Part shown: piece by piece, positions 57,192-64,000 of the stretch
Position numbering within the stretch: position 1 is the stretch's first letter
How the letters are laid out: each line of letters starts with the position of its first letter
NCBI RefSeq assembly: GCF_030503875.2
Contig: NZ_CP129968.2
Span: 2,320,001 to 2,384,000 of the forward strand
Origin: Marivirga arenosa
Lineage (GTDB): Bacteria; Bacteroidota; Bacteroidia; Cytophagales; Cyclobacteriaceae
Direction: 5' to 3'
DNA: 64,000 nt
Made by a program: the position numbers and the translations under genes
Notes under the pieces: generated by a model
Told to the model about the DNA's origin: nothing
Seen by the model: the letters and a program-made list of their open reading frames with translations, nothing else
Databases searched by the model: none

Positions 57192-59324
57192 TCATTTTTT
57201 AATAACTTGTTTTTTCAATATGATGCGAGCATCTGCTACAATGGCGTCATTCTCAAGAGCAAATACCGGGTTTAAATCTAAGGATTCAATCTCTGGAAAA
57301 TCATTAACTATATTGGAGACTTTTAAAAGTAGATTAACAAGCGCTTCTTTATTAATAGGTTTAATACCACGATAGCCTTCCATTATTTCCTTAGCTCTTA
57401 TTGATTCTATTAACTCGTAAGCTTTAACTTTTGTGAGTGGTGACATTGCTAATTTAATATCCTTTAATATTTCAACATAGGTTCCACCTAAACCAAACAT
57501 TATAAAATGGCCAAAACCTTCATGAAATTTACTACCAATAATAAATTCAATTCCTTTTTTAATTTGTGATTGTATCAGTACCCCTTCAACCCTTTTAGAA
57601 TTAAAGCTCTCATATAAGCGATTATAGGCTTCAATCAATTCAGTTTTAGTATTAATATTAAGGATTACACCTCCTTGATCAAATTTGTGGAGAACACCTT
57701 TGGCTATGATTTTAGCAACCACTGGATACCCAATTTTATCCGCTAAAGAAATGGCTTCACCAATATGCTTGGTCACATAATGAGGGGCCAAGGTAACCCC
57801 ATATTCTTTGAGTATACTATAACTTTCAACTTCATTCAAGTATTCTTGATTATGGTGCTTAGCTTTATCGAATAATTTTTTTAGATGATTATATTTTCTG
57901 TTAATTAACTTTGTTTTTTGAACTAGTGGGTCCTCGAACTTATAATTAGCAAATCTTACATAATTAGAAAAGGCATTTATGGCTTGTTCTGGAAATTCAT
58001 AGTTGGGTAAATCATAGGCATCAAAAATAGTGAACAATTCTTCATTGATAGAAGGAAACACAGCGGCAAGTGTAATTTGATTTTTTCTAGCTTTAGCTAC
58101 CAAATCTAGTATTGAATTCAAAATTTGGGCTCTATTCGTCATAAATTGAGGAGTACAAATCATCAACAACAAATCAAAGCTATTTATATCAAGAAGGGTC
58201 TTTAATGTATGACTATACCGTTCTGCCCCTGCATCTCCTAATATATCTACGGGATTAGCAGTTGAGGCTGCATTAGGTAACTCTTTTTGAAGAATGTCTT
58301 GCTCAGGTTTCATTAATTTTATAGCCACTAAGCTTGTATCCTTAGTGGCATCCATTGCCATAATTCCTAATCCACCTGCATTAGTCAATACTAATAATTT
58401 ATTACCTTTTGGCTTGGGTTGATTCGCAATAAGCAAAGCAGTTGTAAATAATTCTTCAATGGAATCTACTCTAAGTACACCACAATCATCAAGAAACTGA
58501 CTAACAATATTATCTTCGCCAGTTAATGCGCCTGTATGGGAAAGTGCTGCTTTAATACCACTTTCAGTTCTTCCTGATTTTAATATAATAATGGGTTTTA
58601 ACTGCTGTTGATTTTTTGATTGAATTATCTCCTTAAATCTAATACCATCTGAAAAACTTTCTAGATATAACAATATCACTTTAGTTTCTTCATCATCAAT
58701 TAAATAATTCAATAGATCATTTTCATTTATAGCTGTTTTATTACCAATTGTTACAAATTTACTGAATCCAATATCTTGCCTCGCTGCATATTCCAAAGCA
58801 TGTATACCAATGGCACCACTTTGCGAAACAAAAGCTATGTTGCCTTTCTTAGGAGCAACACGAGCAAAGGTTGCATTCATATTAATAGTTGGTTGAGTAT
58901 TGATAACTCCCAAGCAATTCGGACCAATTACAAATAATTCGTGAGCGTAAACTACTTCAACTAATTTTTCTTCTAATACTTTAGCTCCAATTGATGTACT
59001 TTCCTTAAAGCCAGCAGTAATGATTATAAAGGTTTTGATTCCTTTTTTGTAAGCTTGATTTAGTATATCTGGAACCCTTACGGCATCAACTGCAATAATA
59101 GCTAAATCAACATTATTATTTATTTGCTCTACACTTGAATAAGCTTTCAACCCTAAAATTGAGTTTGTATTTGGGTTTACAGGATAAATTTTCCCAGTAA
59201 ACCCTCCATTAAGTAAATTTTTTAGTAAAGCATAGCCTACTTTATCGGTATGAGTTGATGCCCCAATAACTGCAATAGATTTTGGATTAAATAATTGATC
59301 AAAAAATTTATTATCAAATGGCAT
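57192..59324 (-). CDS. ADP-forming acyl-CoA synthetase (fused alpha-beta)
   Basis: 710 residues. CoA-binding Rossmann domain first (SIAVIGASTHTDKVGYALL), then succinyl-CoA ligase-like domains with the phospho-His in KAALSHTGALTGED near residue 259, and an ATP-grasp domain at the end (about 480-710: VVAKIIAKGVLHKFDQGGV, LIQSQIKKGIEFIIG, DLNPVFALE). No acetyltransferase domain is fused, so this is the ACD type, which makes ATP from acetyl-CoA (or another acyl-CoA), ADP and phosphate. With the PFOR in this window it would complete an ATP-yielding route from pyruvate to acetate. It overlaps the pps gene by 11 bp. Confidence 0.88.
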   Translation of the reverse strand: MPFDNKFFDQLFNPKSIAVIGASTHTDKVGYALLKNLLNGGFTGKIYPVNPNTNSILGLKAYSSVEQINNNVDLAIIAVDAVRVPDILNQAYKKGIKTFIIITAGFKESTSIGAKVLEEKLVEVVYAHELFVIGPNCLGVINTQPTINMNATFARVAPKKGNIAFVSQSGAIGIHALEYAARQDIGFSKFVTIGNKTAINENDLLNYLIDDEETKVILLYLESFSDGIRFKEIIQSKNQQQLKPIIILKSGRTESGIKAALSHTGALTGEDNIVSQFLDDCGVLRVDSIEELFTTALLIANQPKPKGNKLLVLTNAGGLGIMAMDATKDTSLVAIKLMKPEQDILQKELPNAASTANPVDILGDAGAERYSHTLKTLLDINSFDLLLMICTPQFMTNRAQILNSILDLVAKARKNQITLAAVFPSINEELFTIFDAYDLPNYEFPEQAINAFSNYVRFANYKFEDPLVQKTKLINRKYNHLKKLFDKAKHHNQEYLNEVESYSILKEYGVTLAPHYVTKHIGEAISLADKIGYPVVAKIIAKGVLHKFDQGGVILNINTKTELIEAYNRLYESFNSKRVEGVLIQSQIKKGIEFIIGSKFHEGFGHFIMFGLGGTYVEILKDIKLAMSPLTKVKAYELIESIRAKEIMEGYRGIKPINKEALVNLLLKVSNIVNDFPEIESLDLNPVFALENDAIVADARIILKKQVIKK

Positions 59325-61731
59325 CTATTTGTTGGTTAATCATAGATTCAGCATGATTAATACTTTTTATCCCTTTAATCAAAGCATCGGGGTTAAAGGA
59401 TATGCTGTCGATCCCATTTTTAACTAAAAAATAAGTGAAATCTGAAGAATCACTAGCAGCCTGACCGCATAATCCAATTTTAGTGCCTGTATTTTTTGCA
59501 CTAGTAATAGCTTCCTTAATAAGTTTTTTAACTGCTTCATTTTCAGCATCAAACATAGATTGCAACGCTTCAGAATCTCTATCTATTCCTAATGTTAATT
59601 GTGTTAAATCATTTGATCCAATGGAAAATCCATCAAAATATTCAGCAAATTTTTCCGCAAGTATAACATTACTAGGTATTTCTACCATCATATATAATTC
59701 CAATCCATTAGCCCCTCTTTTAAGACCATATTTGGCCATAATATCCACTACTTTTTTAGCTTCATCTAAGGTTCTACAAAAAGGGATCATCAATTTAACA
59801 TTTGTAAATCCCATCTCTTCTCTTACAATTCTCATGGATTCACATTCTAATTTGAATCCGTCTTTGTAACCCTCACTATAATATCTTGAAGCGCCTCTCC
59901 AGCCTATCATAGGGTTTTGCTCCTCTGTTTCAAATTCCTTACCGCCTAATAAATTTGCATATTCATTCGTTTTGAAATCGCTCATTCTTACGATTACATC
60001 TTTAGGGTAAAAGGCAGCCGCAATAGTTCCTACAGCTTGAGATAATTTCTCTGTGAAATAATCCTCTTTGTTAGGATAGGCAAAGGTTAATTCTTCTATT
60101 TCAGCTTTGGCTTTCTTATCCTTTAAGTTTTTAAAATGTGCTAATGCCATAGGATGAACCTTTATGCTATTATTTATTACAAACTCTAATCGCATTAGTC
60201 CTACTCCATTATTGGGTAGAAATGATAGTTTGAAGGCTTGATCAGGATCAGCCAGAATAAACATGACTTCTGTTTGGGGTAGTTTTATTTCTCTGGTATC
60301 AATTTCTGTGCTTTCCCAGTCTAATTTCCCTTCATAAATAGTTCCTTTTTTTCCATCTGCACAGCTTACAGTAATCTCTTGTCCATCTTTTATTAATTCT
60401 GTAGCTCCATGAGCGCCAACTACAGCTACAGCTCCAGTTTCACGAGCTACTATAGCTGCATGACTTGTCCGACCTCCTGTATTGGTAACAATAGCCGCTG
60501 CCCTTTTAAGAATAGGGTCCCAATCTGGATTGGTTAAATTTGTAACCAGTATTTCCCCTTCATTCAATTTGTCAATTTCAGCCGGACTTTGTAGAATTTT
60601 TGCTTTCCCAGCTGCAATTTTCCCTCCTACATTCCGGCCTTCTACAATAATTTTGCTTTTTGACTTTAGTTTATAATCAAAGAATTGAAACTTCGATCGT
60701 AAAGAATGAACTGTTTCAGGTCTTGCCTGAACAATATATAATTGTTGGTTTATTCCATCCTTTGCCCATTCAATATCCATAGGCTTTTGATAATGTTCTT
60801 CAATTTGAATAGTCCATTTTGCAAGTGTTTCTAGTTCGGTATCAGTTAATACATATTGTTTTTGTTTTTCTTTAGCTGTCTTGTGGTTGATAGTTTTTGT
60901 TTTATACGTGAATTTCTTATTCTCATCTTTAGCAGCATAGGTCATGGTTTTTTCTTTTTGCCCTAAATGCTTAAAAAGAATAGCTTTCTTACCTGCTTTG
61001 ATAGCTGGTTTATAAAGACAAAAATCATCTGGAGAAACTGTGCCTTTTACTACATTTTCACCTAAGCCCCATGCTCCAGTTATATTCACAACTTTATCAA
61101 AACCCGTTTCTGTATCTAAACTGAAACAAACCCCTGCAGAACCAAGATCTGATCGTACCATTTTTTGTACACCAATTGAAAGGGCTACATCCATATGATT
61201 AAATCCATTATCCTCTCTGTATTTAATAGCTCTATTTGTAAATAAAGAAGCATAACACGCATTACAAGCAGCTAACAATTCTTGCTCTGATACAATATTT
61301 AAATAGCTTTCTTGTTGCCCGGCAAAACTAGCTTCTGGTAAATCTTCAGCTGTTGCACTGCTTCTTACTGCTAATTGTAGTGAATCGGGATAATTTGATT
61401 TTAAAGATTGATAAGCTTCAATGATTTGATTTATTAAATCAGTTGGTAATTTAGCTTTACCTAATAATTTCCTACACTTCTCTCCAATTTCAGCAAGGTT
61501 TTTAAATCCTTTAGTATCTAATTCACTTAGGGTAGATTTTAGTTTATCTCTTATATTATTAGAATCTAATATATCCCAATAGGCTTCAGCCGATATCGCA
61601 AAACCATCTGGAACATTTATTCCTTTTGGCACTAATTCATTATACAACTCACCTAGGGAAGCATTCTTACCGCCTACTCTTCCTAAATCGGAAAGAGATA
61701 GCTCTTTAAAGGGATATATGAACTGATTCAT
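59314..61731 (-). CDS. ppsA: Phosphoenolpyruvate synthase
   Basis: 805 residues. N-terminal ATP-grasp-like PPDK domain (ELSLSDLGRVGGKNASLGEL, AVRSSATAEDLPEASFAGQQ), central swivelling phospho-His domain (NTGGRTSHAAIVARE near residue 420), and C-terminal PEP-binding barrel (VRMSDFKTNEYANLLGG, GLCGQAASD). It converts pyruvate and ATP to PEP, AMP and phosphate, opening gluconeogenesis. First gene of the pps-acyl-CoA synthetase pair. An FNR-type box sits about 180 bp upstream. Confidence 0.95.
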   Translation of the reverse strand: MNQFIYPFKELSLSDLGRVGGKNASLGELYNELVPKGINVPDGFAISAEAYWDILDSNNIRDKLKSTLSELDTKGFKNLAEIGEKCRKLLGKAKLPTDLINQIIEAYQSLKSNYPDSLQLAVRSSATAEDLPEASFAGQQESYLNIVSEQELLAACNACYASLFTNRAIKYREDNGFNHMDVALSIGVQKMVRSDLGSAGVCFSLDTETGFDKVVNITGAWGLGENVVKGTVSPDDFCLYKPAIKAGKKAILFKHLGQKEKTMTYAAKDENKKFTYKTKTINHKTAKEKQKQYVLTDTELETLAKWTIQIEEHYQKPMDIEWAKDGINQQLYIVQARPETVHSLRSKFQFFDYKLKSKSKIIVEGRNVGGKIAAGKAKILQSPAEIDKLNEGEILVTNLTNPDWDPILKRAAAIVTNTGGRTSHAAIVARETGAVAVVGAHGATELIKDGQEITVSCADGKKGTIYEGKLDWESTEIDTREIKLPQTEVMFILADPDQAFKLSFLPNNGVGLMRLEFVINNSIKVHPMALAHFKNLKDKKAKAEIEELTFAYPNKEDYFTEKLSQAVGTIAAAFYPKDVIVRMSDFKTNEYANLLGGKEFETEEQNPMIGWRGASRYYSEGYKDGFKLECESMRIVREEMGFTNVKLMIPFCRTLDEAKKVVDIMAKYGLKRGANGLELYMMVEIPSNVILAEKFAEYFDGFSIGSNDLTQLTLGIDRDSEALQSMFDAENEAVKKLIKEAITSAKNTGTKIGLCGQAASDSSDFTYFLVKNGIDSISFNPDALIKGIKSINHAESMINQQIDAI

Positions 61732-61903
61732 GATTTAAAATTATGATTCAAAGAATGTATTCTTGCTCTAGCTATCTGATAATTCTAGGCTAGAAAAATT
61801 ACCATTTTACTGGAACGTTAATTAATAATCTCTTCAGATTAATTTGCTACATAAAGCTAGGAAATAGCATTTTGATAATTGATGACTGGGGTTTTCTGAA
61901 AGG

Positions 61904-61917
61904 ATGATTTATATCAT
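61904..61917 (-). promoter_or_regulatory. FNR/CRP-type box upstream of ppsA
   Basis: ATGATTTATATCAT, TGAT-N4-ATCA with matching flanks. Centre about 180 bp before the ppsA start, the furthest of the set. Confidence 0.65.
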
Positions 61918-61955
61918 ATAACTGATGCTAAAATTTACTCCTCAATTAAAACAAA

Positions 61956-61994
61956 GAGTGGGAAATTATTCCTGGTCGAAACAACTTCCCACTC
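61956..61994 (-). terminator. Hairpin after the GH3 gene
   Basis: GAGTGGGAA and TTCCCACTC form a 9-bp stem with a 21-nt loop; on the minus strand TTTGTTTT follows. It is more than 250 bp past the GH3 stop, so the link is probable, not certain. Confidence 0.55.
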
Positions 61995-62247
61995 ATTTTG
62001 CAGTTGCAAAATATCAAGTTACCGTTATTTTGGCTACTTCTTTTCATTTCTAATTAATATTGAAATCAAAAGAATTTATCAAAACAGAAGATATCTTATC
62101 CCAAACTCATTACTGAAATGATTTCAAAGAATATTTCAATTTTGATAAGGCCTATCGCCTGCCTTTTATCTCTTACTTGATATTATAAAGATACTAAGCC
62201 AATAAAAATTTACCAATGAGGAAAATTATAAGCATTGATGATATTGG

Positions 62248-64000
62248 TCATTGATATGTTAAACCAAAACCAAATTCGTATAATGGGTTTTCACTATCAT
62301 AAGGAACATCCGTCAGCTGATTTTCAACAGTCTCCATTGAAGAAGGTAATTCAAAAGGTAGCTTTCCTTGAGGCTTAGCTTTCCCGAAAATCACTTTACA
62401 AACATTTTCGTCACTAGCACCATAATCAGCAATAAGTGCTTTTGATTTCTCTGATAATTCAGGAATTACAGCTGGTCTATCAAGATATAGATCTACCACT
62501 GTAGGTACTGTTTCCATTAACTCTATCAATCTAGCCTTTTCTTCTCCATTAAAATTTAGGTCCCCGTGGTGAAAAGATTGAGCAAAAGGATTTTTAGTAT
62601 CAACCGGATACCAAGGAGTATTTAATCTTACTATAGCGAAATCTGCTTCATTGGGCTCAGTCACTACTTTTGCATATTTTGAAACAATTGCGCTATCCAT
62701 TCCCTCCAAATATACCTTCAATTCATTTTCTTTTAATGGCAATACATTCTCATCATTCTTAAGAAGAGTCATCGCCATTTGTTGTGTAGCATCCCCTAAT
62801 TCAACATATTCTTTTTTCATCAATCGCTCCCCTACTTTCGCTTCGTCCACAAAAGGATTATCAAATAGGTCTAATTGGAATTTTTGTTTTAGTAAACGTT
62901 TTATTGAGATATCTAATCTCTCTTCCGATAATTGTCCTGATTTCACTAACTTAACCACAACTTCTGGTCTATTTTCACCACCGAATTGATCACAACCTGC
63001 TTCAATAACCTTTAAAACTTTATCTGTTACAGCTAAATCTTCCACACCCCATGCTCTGGCTGACCATATTACATCTGGTCCCATTGGTGTATCAGTTAAC
63101 AATCCCCAATCTGTACAAACAACTCCATCATAGTTGTATTTATTCCTCAATAAATCAGTGATGATAGCTTTATTAAACGCCATAGCAACATTTTCATCTG
63201 TTTGATCTATAGGAACGCCATAATACGGCATAATGGAAGCAGTATTAGCTTCGAAAGCTGCTTCAAATGGAATTAAATGATAGTCAAAATTATCACCAGG
63301 ATATATTTGACCTTTTTGGAAAGAAAAATGAGGATCTAATCCTTCCTTTTGGGGACCACCACCAGGAAAGTGTTTTGTCATACAAGCCACACTATTTTCC
63401 GATAAGGTCTCTCCTTGCATACCCTTAATGTACGCTTTCACCATTTTAGCCGTCAATTCTGCATCTTCTCCAAATGTCCCGCTTATTCTAGCCCATCTAG
63501 ATTCAGTTGCTAAATCGATTTGAGGATGTAAAGCTAATCTTAAACCAACAGCGTTATATTCTTTCCTGACTATCTCTGCAAACTCCTTTACAATAGAGTC
63601 ATTCCCAATTGCCGCCAAACCTAATGTTTCACAAAACTGTGTAAACCCACTTGCTTCCATTGAGAAAATAGAATTACTAAAATGGTGTCTAGGATCAGAA
63701 GCAATCGTAACAGGAATACCTAGTCTTGAATTTTCGGTATACTGCTGCAAATTATTATACCAGATTGCCATAATTTGGGGATCAGATGGAATACTCCATA
63801 CATTAAAATGGTTCAGTTTACCTTTATCAATATTATTTTTAGCCGTTGGGTATCTTGCTCCAGGTCCTGTAGCATTCGGGTCTTTATCCAAGCTACCATC
63901 TTCATTAACAGCAACTCCAGGCATAAATAGCATTCCAGCCTTTTCTTCTACTGTCATTTGAGCGATTAAATCCTCTATCCTTTTCTCTATCGGAGCATTA
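62248..64000 (-). CDS. Glycoside hydrolase family 3 enzyme (5' cut by window edge)
   Basis: About 584 residues are visible; the frame stays open to the right edge, so the start lies outside. The visible N-terminus, KRIEDLIAQMTVEEKAG, is the standard GH3 opening. The catalytic nucleophile Asp lies in YDGVVCTDWGLL, and the substrate-site KHFPGGGPQ is present. A second alpha/beta domain follows (TLLKNDENVLPLK to the end), closing with YEFGFGLTYQ. Likely a beta-glucosidase or related exo-acting enzyme of cell envelope or external polymers. Not associated with sugar transporters in the visible window. The visible part carries no signal peptide; this could be upstream. Confidence 0.92.
   Translation of the reverse strand, partial: NAPIEKRIEDLIAQMTVEEKAGMLFMPGVAVNEDGSLDKDPNATGPGARYPTAKNNIDKGKLNHFNVWSIPSDPQIMAIWYNNLQQYTENSRLGIPVTIASDPRHHFSNSIFSMEASGFTQFCETLGLAAIGNDSIVKEFAEIVRKEYNAVGLRLALHPQIDLATESRWARISGTFGEDAELTAKMVKAYIKGMQGETLSENSVACMTKHFPGGGPQKEGLDPHFSFQKGQIYPGDNFDYHLIPFEAAFEANTASIMPYYGVPIDQTDENVAMAFNKAIITDLLRNKYNYDGVVCTDWGLLTDTPMGPDVIWSARAWGVEDLAVTDKVLKVIEAGCDQFGGENRPEVVVKLVKSGQLSEERLDISIKRLLKQKFQLDLFDNPFVDEAKVGERLMKKEYVELGDATQQMAMTLLKNDENVLPLKENELKVYLEGMDSAIVSKYAKVVTEPNEADFAIVRLNTPWYPVDTKNPFAQSFHHGDLNFNGEEKARLIELMETVPTVVDLYLDRPAVIPELSEKSKALIADYGASDENVCKVIFGKAKPQGKLPFELPSSMETVENQLTDVPYDSENPLYEFGFGLTYQ

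Larger units (their letters stand above)
61732..62247. other. 516-bp intergenic region between GH3 and ppsA
   Basis: No gene is seen. It contains the FNR-type box at 61904, a hairpin at 61956-61994 and, nearer 62150, a weak imperfect repeat. The ppsA leader would be about 170 bp if transcription begins just after the box, longer than elsewhere in the window. Confidence 0.5.

Noticed and set aside
1..64000. Looked for tRNA, rRNA, integrase, transposase, CRISPR and restriction genes
   Set aside because: None was found; the block reads as ordinary chromosome and not as a mobile island.

Overview
The window looks like a chromosomal segment of a low-G+C, probably marine or aquatic Bacteroidota of the order Cytophagales. 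The signs are an ECF sigma/FecR/TonB receptor unit with STN and carboxypeptidase-like domains, many short signal-peptide or lipobox proteins of families common in Bacteroidota (DUF2911, DUF6268, DUF2147, DUF6799), a csgEFG-type curli locus, and starts without clear Shine-Dalgarno sequences. The exact genus cannot be read from the sequence. No rRNA, tRNA, CRISPR array, insertion sequence or phage gene was seen. Both edges cut genes: dabA on the left and a family 3 glycoside hydrolase on the right.

Region 1 (1-16.6 kb) is a mosaic of small units: the end of the inorganic-carbon transporter subunit DabA, a tiny zinc-ribbon protein, a DUF2911/amidohydrolase pair, two acidic lipoproteins, the ECF sigma/anti-sigma/TonB receptor operon, a BLUF blue-light sensor, a DUF6268 outer-membrane protein, DUF2147, a stand-alone receiver domain, and an inositol-phosphatase-like/kinase-like/flavin monooxygenase group.

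Region 2 (16.7-40.7 kb) is an anaerobic or low-potential energy block. It holds a DUF2267/GCS2-CBS/aspartoacylase-like operon; a 2-oxoacid:ferredoxin oxidoreductase operon (korA, korB and a third gene that is a catalytically stripped copy of the PFOR TPP domain); and one long operon encoding a HEPN-like protein, a 1664-residue PFOR with its own tethered ferredoxin, RnfC-D-G-E-A, a Cys-rich membrane peptide, a ferredoxin-NADP reductase-like flavoprotein and RnfB. A Crp/Fnr regulator, a NarL-type two-component system and Hsp20 follow.

Region 3 (40.8-61.7 kb) holds stress and envelope genes: a split kinase pair, envelope proteins, a Ca2+-type P-ATPase, an AI-2E transporter, the curli locus csgE-F-G-A-B, a TolB-like lipoprotein, a DUF892 ferritin-like protein, and an ADP-forming acyl-CoA synthetase with PEP synthase. 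Region 4 is the GH3 enzyme.

The unifying observation is a palindrome of FNR-box form, TGAY-N4-RTCA. I found it 12 times in the spaces before genes between 20.3 and 61.9 kb, usually 50-130 bp before a start codon, and not in the intergenic spaces of the first 16.6 kb. It precedes the DUF2267, kor, HEPN-PFOR-rnf, histidine kinase, hsp20, DUF6799, AI-2E, TerB-like, csgE and pps units. The Crp/Fnr protein encoded in the middle has the Glu/Arg pair expected for such sites but no iron-sulfur cysteines. The inferred picture is an oxygen-limitation or redox regulon: PFOR/KOR make acyl-CoA and reduced ferredoxin, RNF turns ferredoxin into an ion gradient, acyl-CoA synthetase makes ATP, PEP synthase feeds gluconeogenesis, and the cell makes curli and chaperones at the same time.
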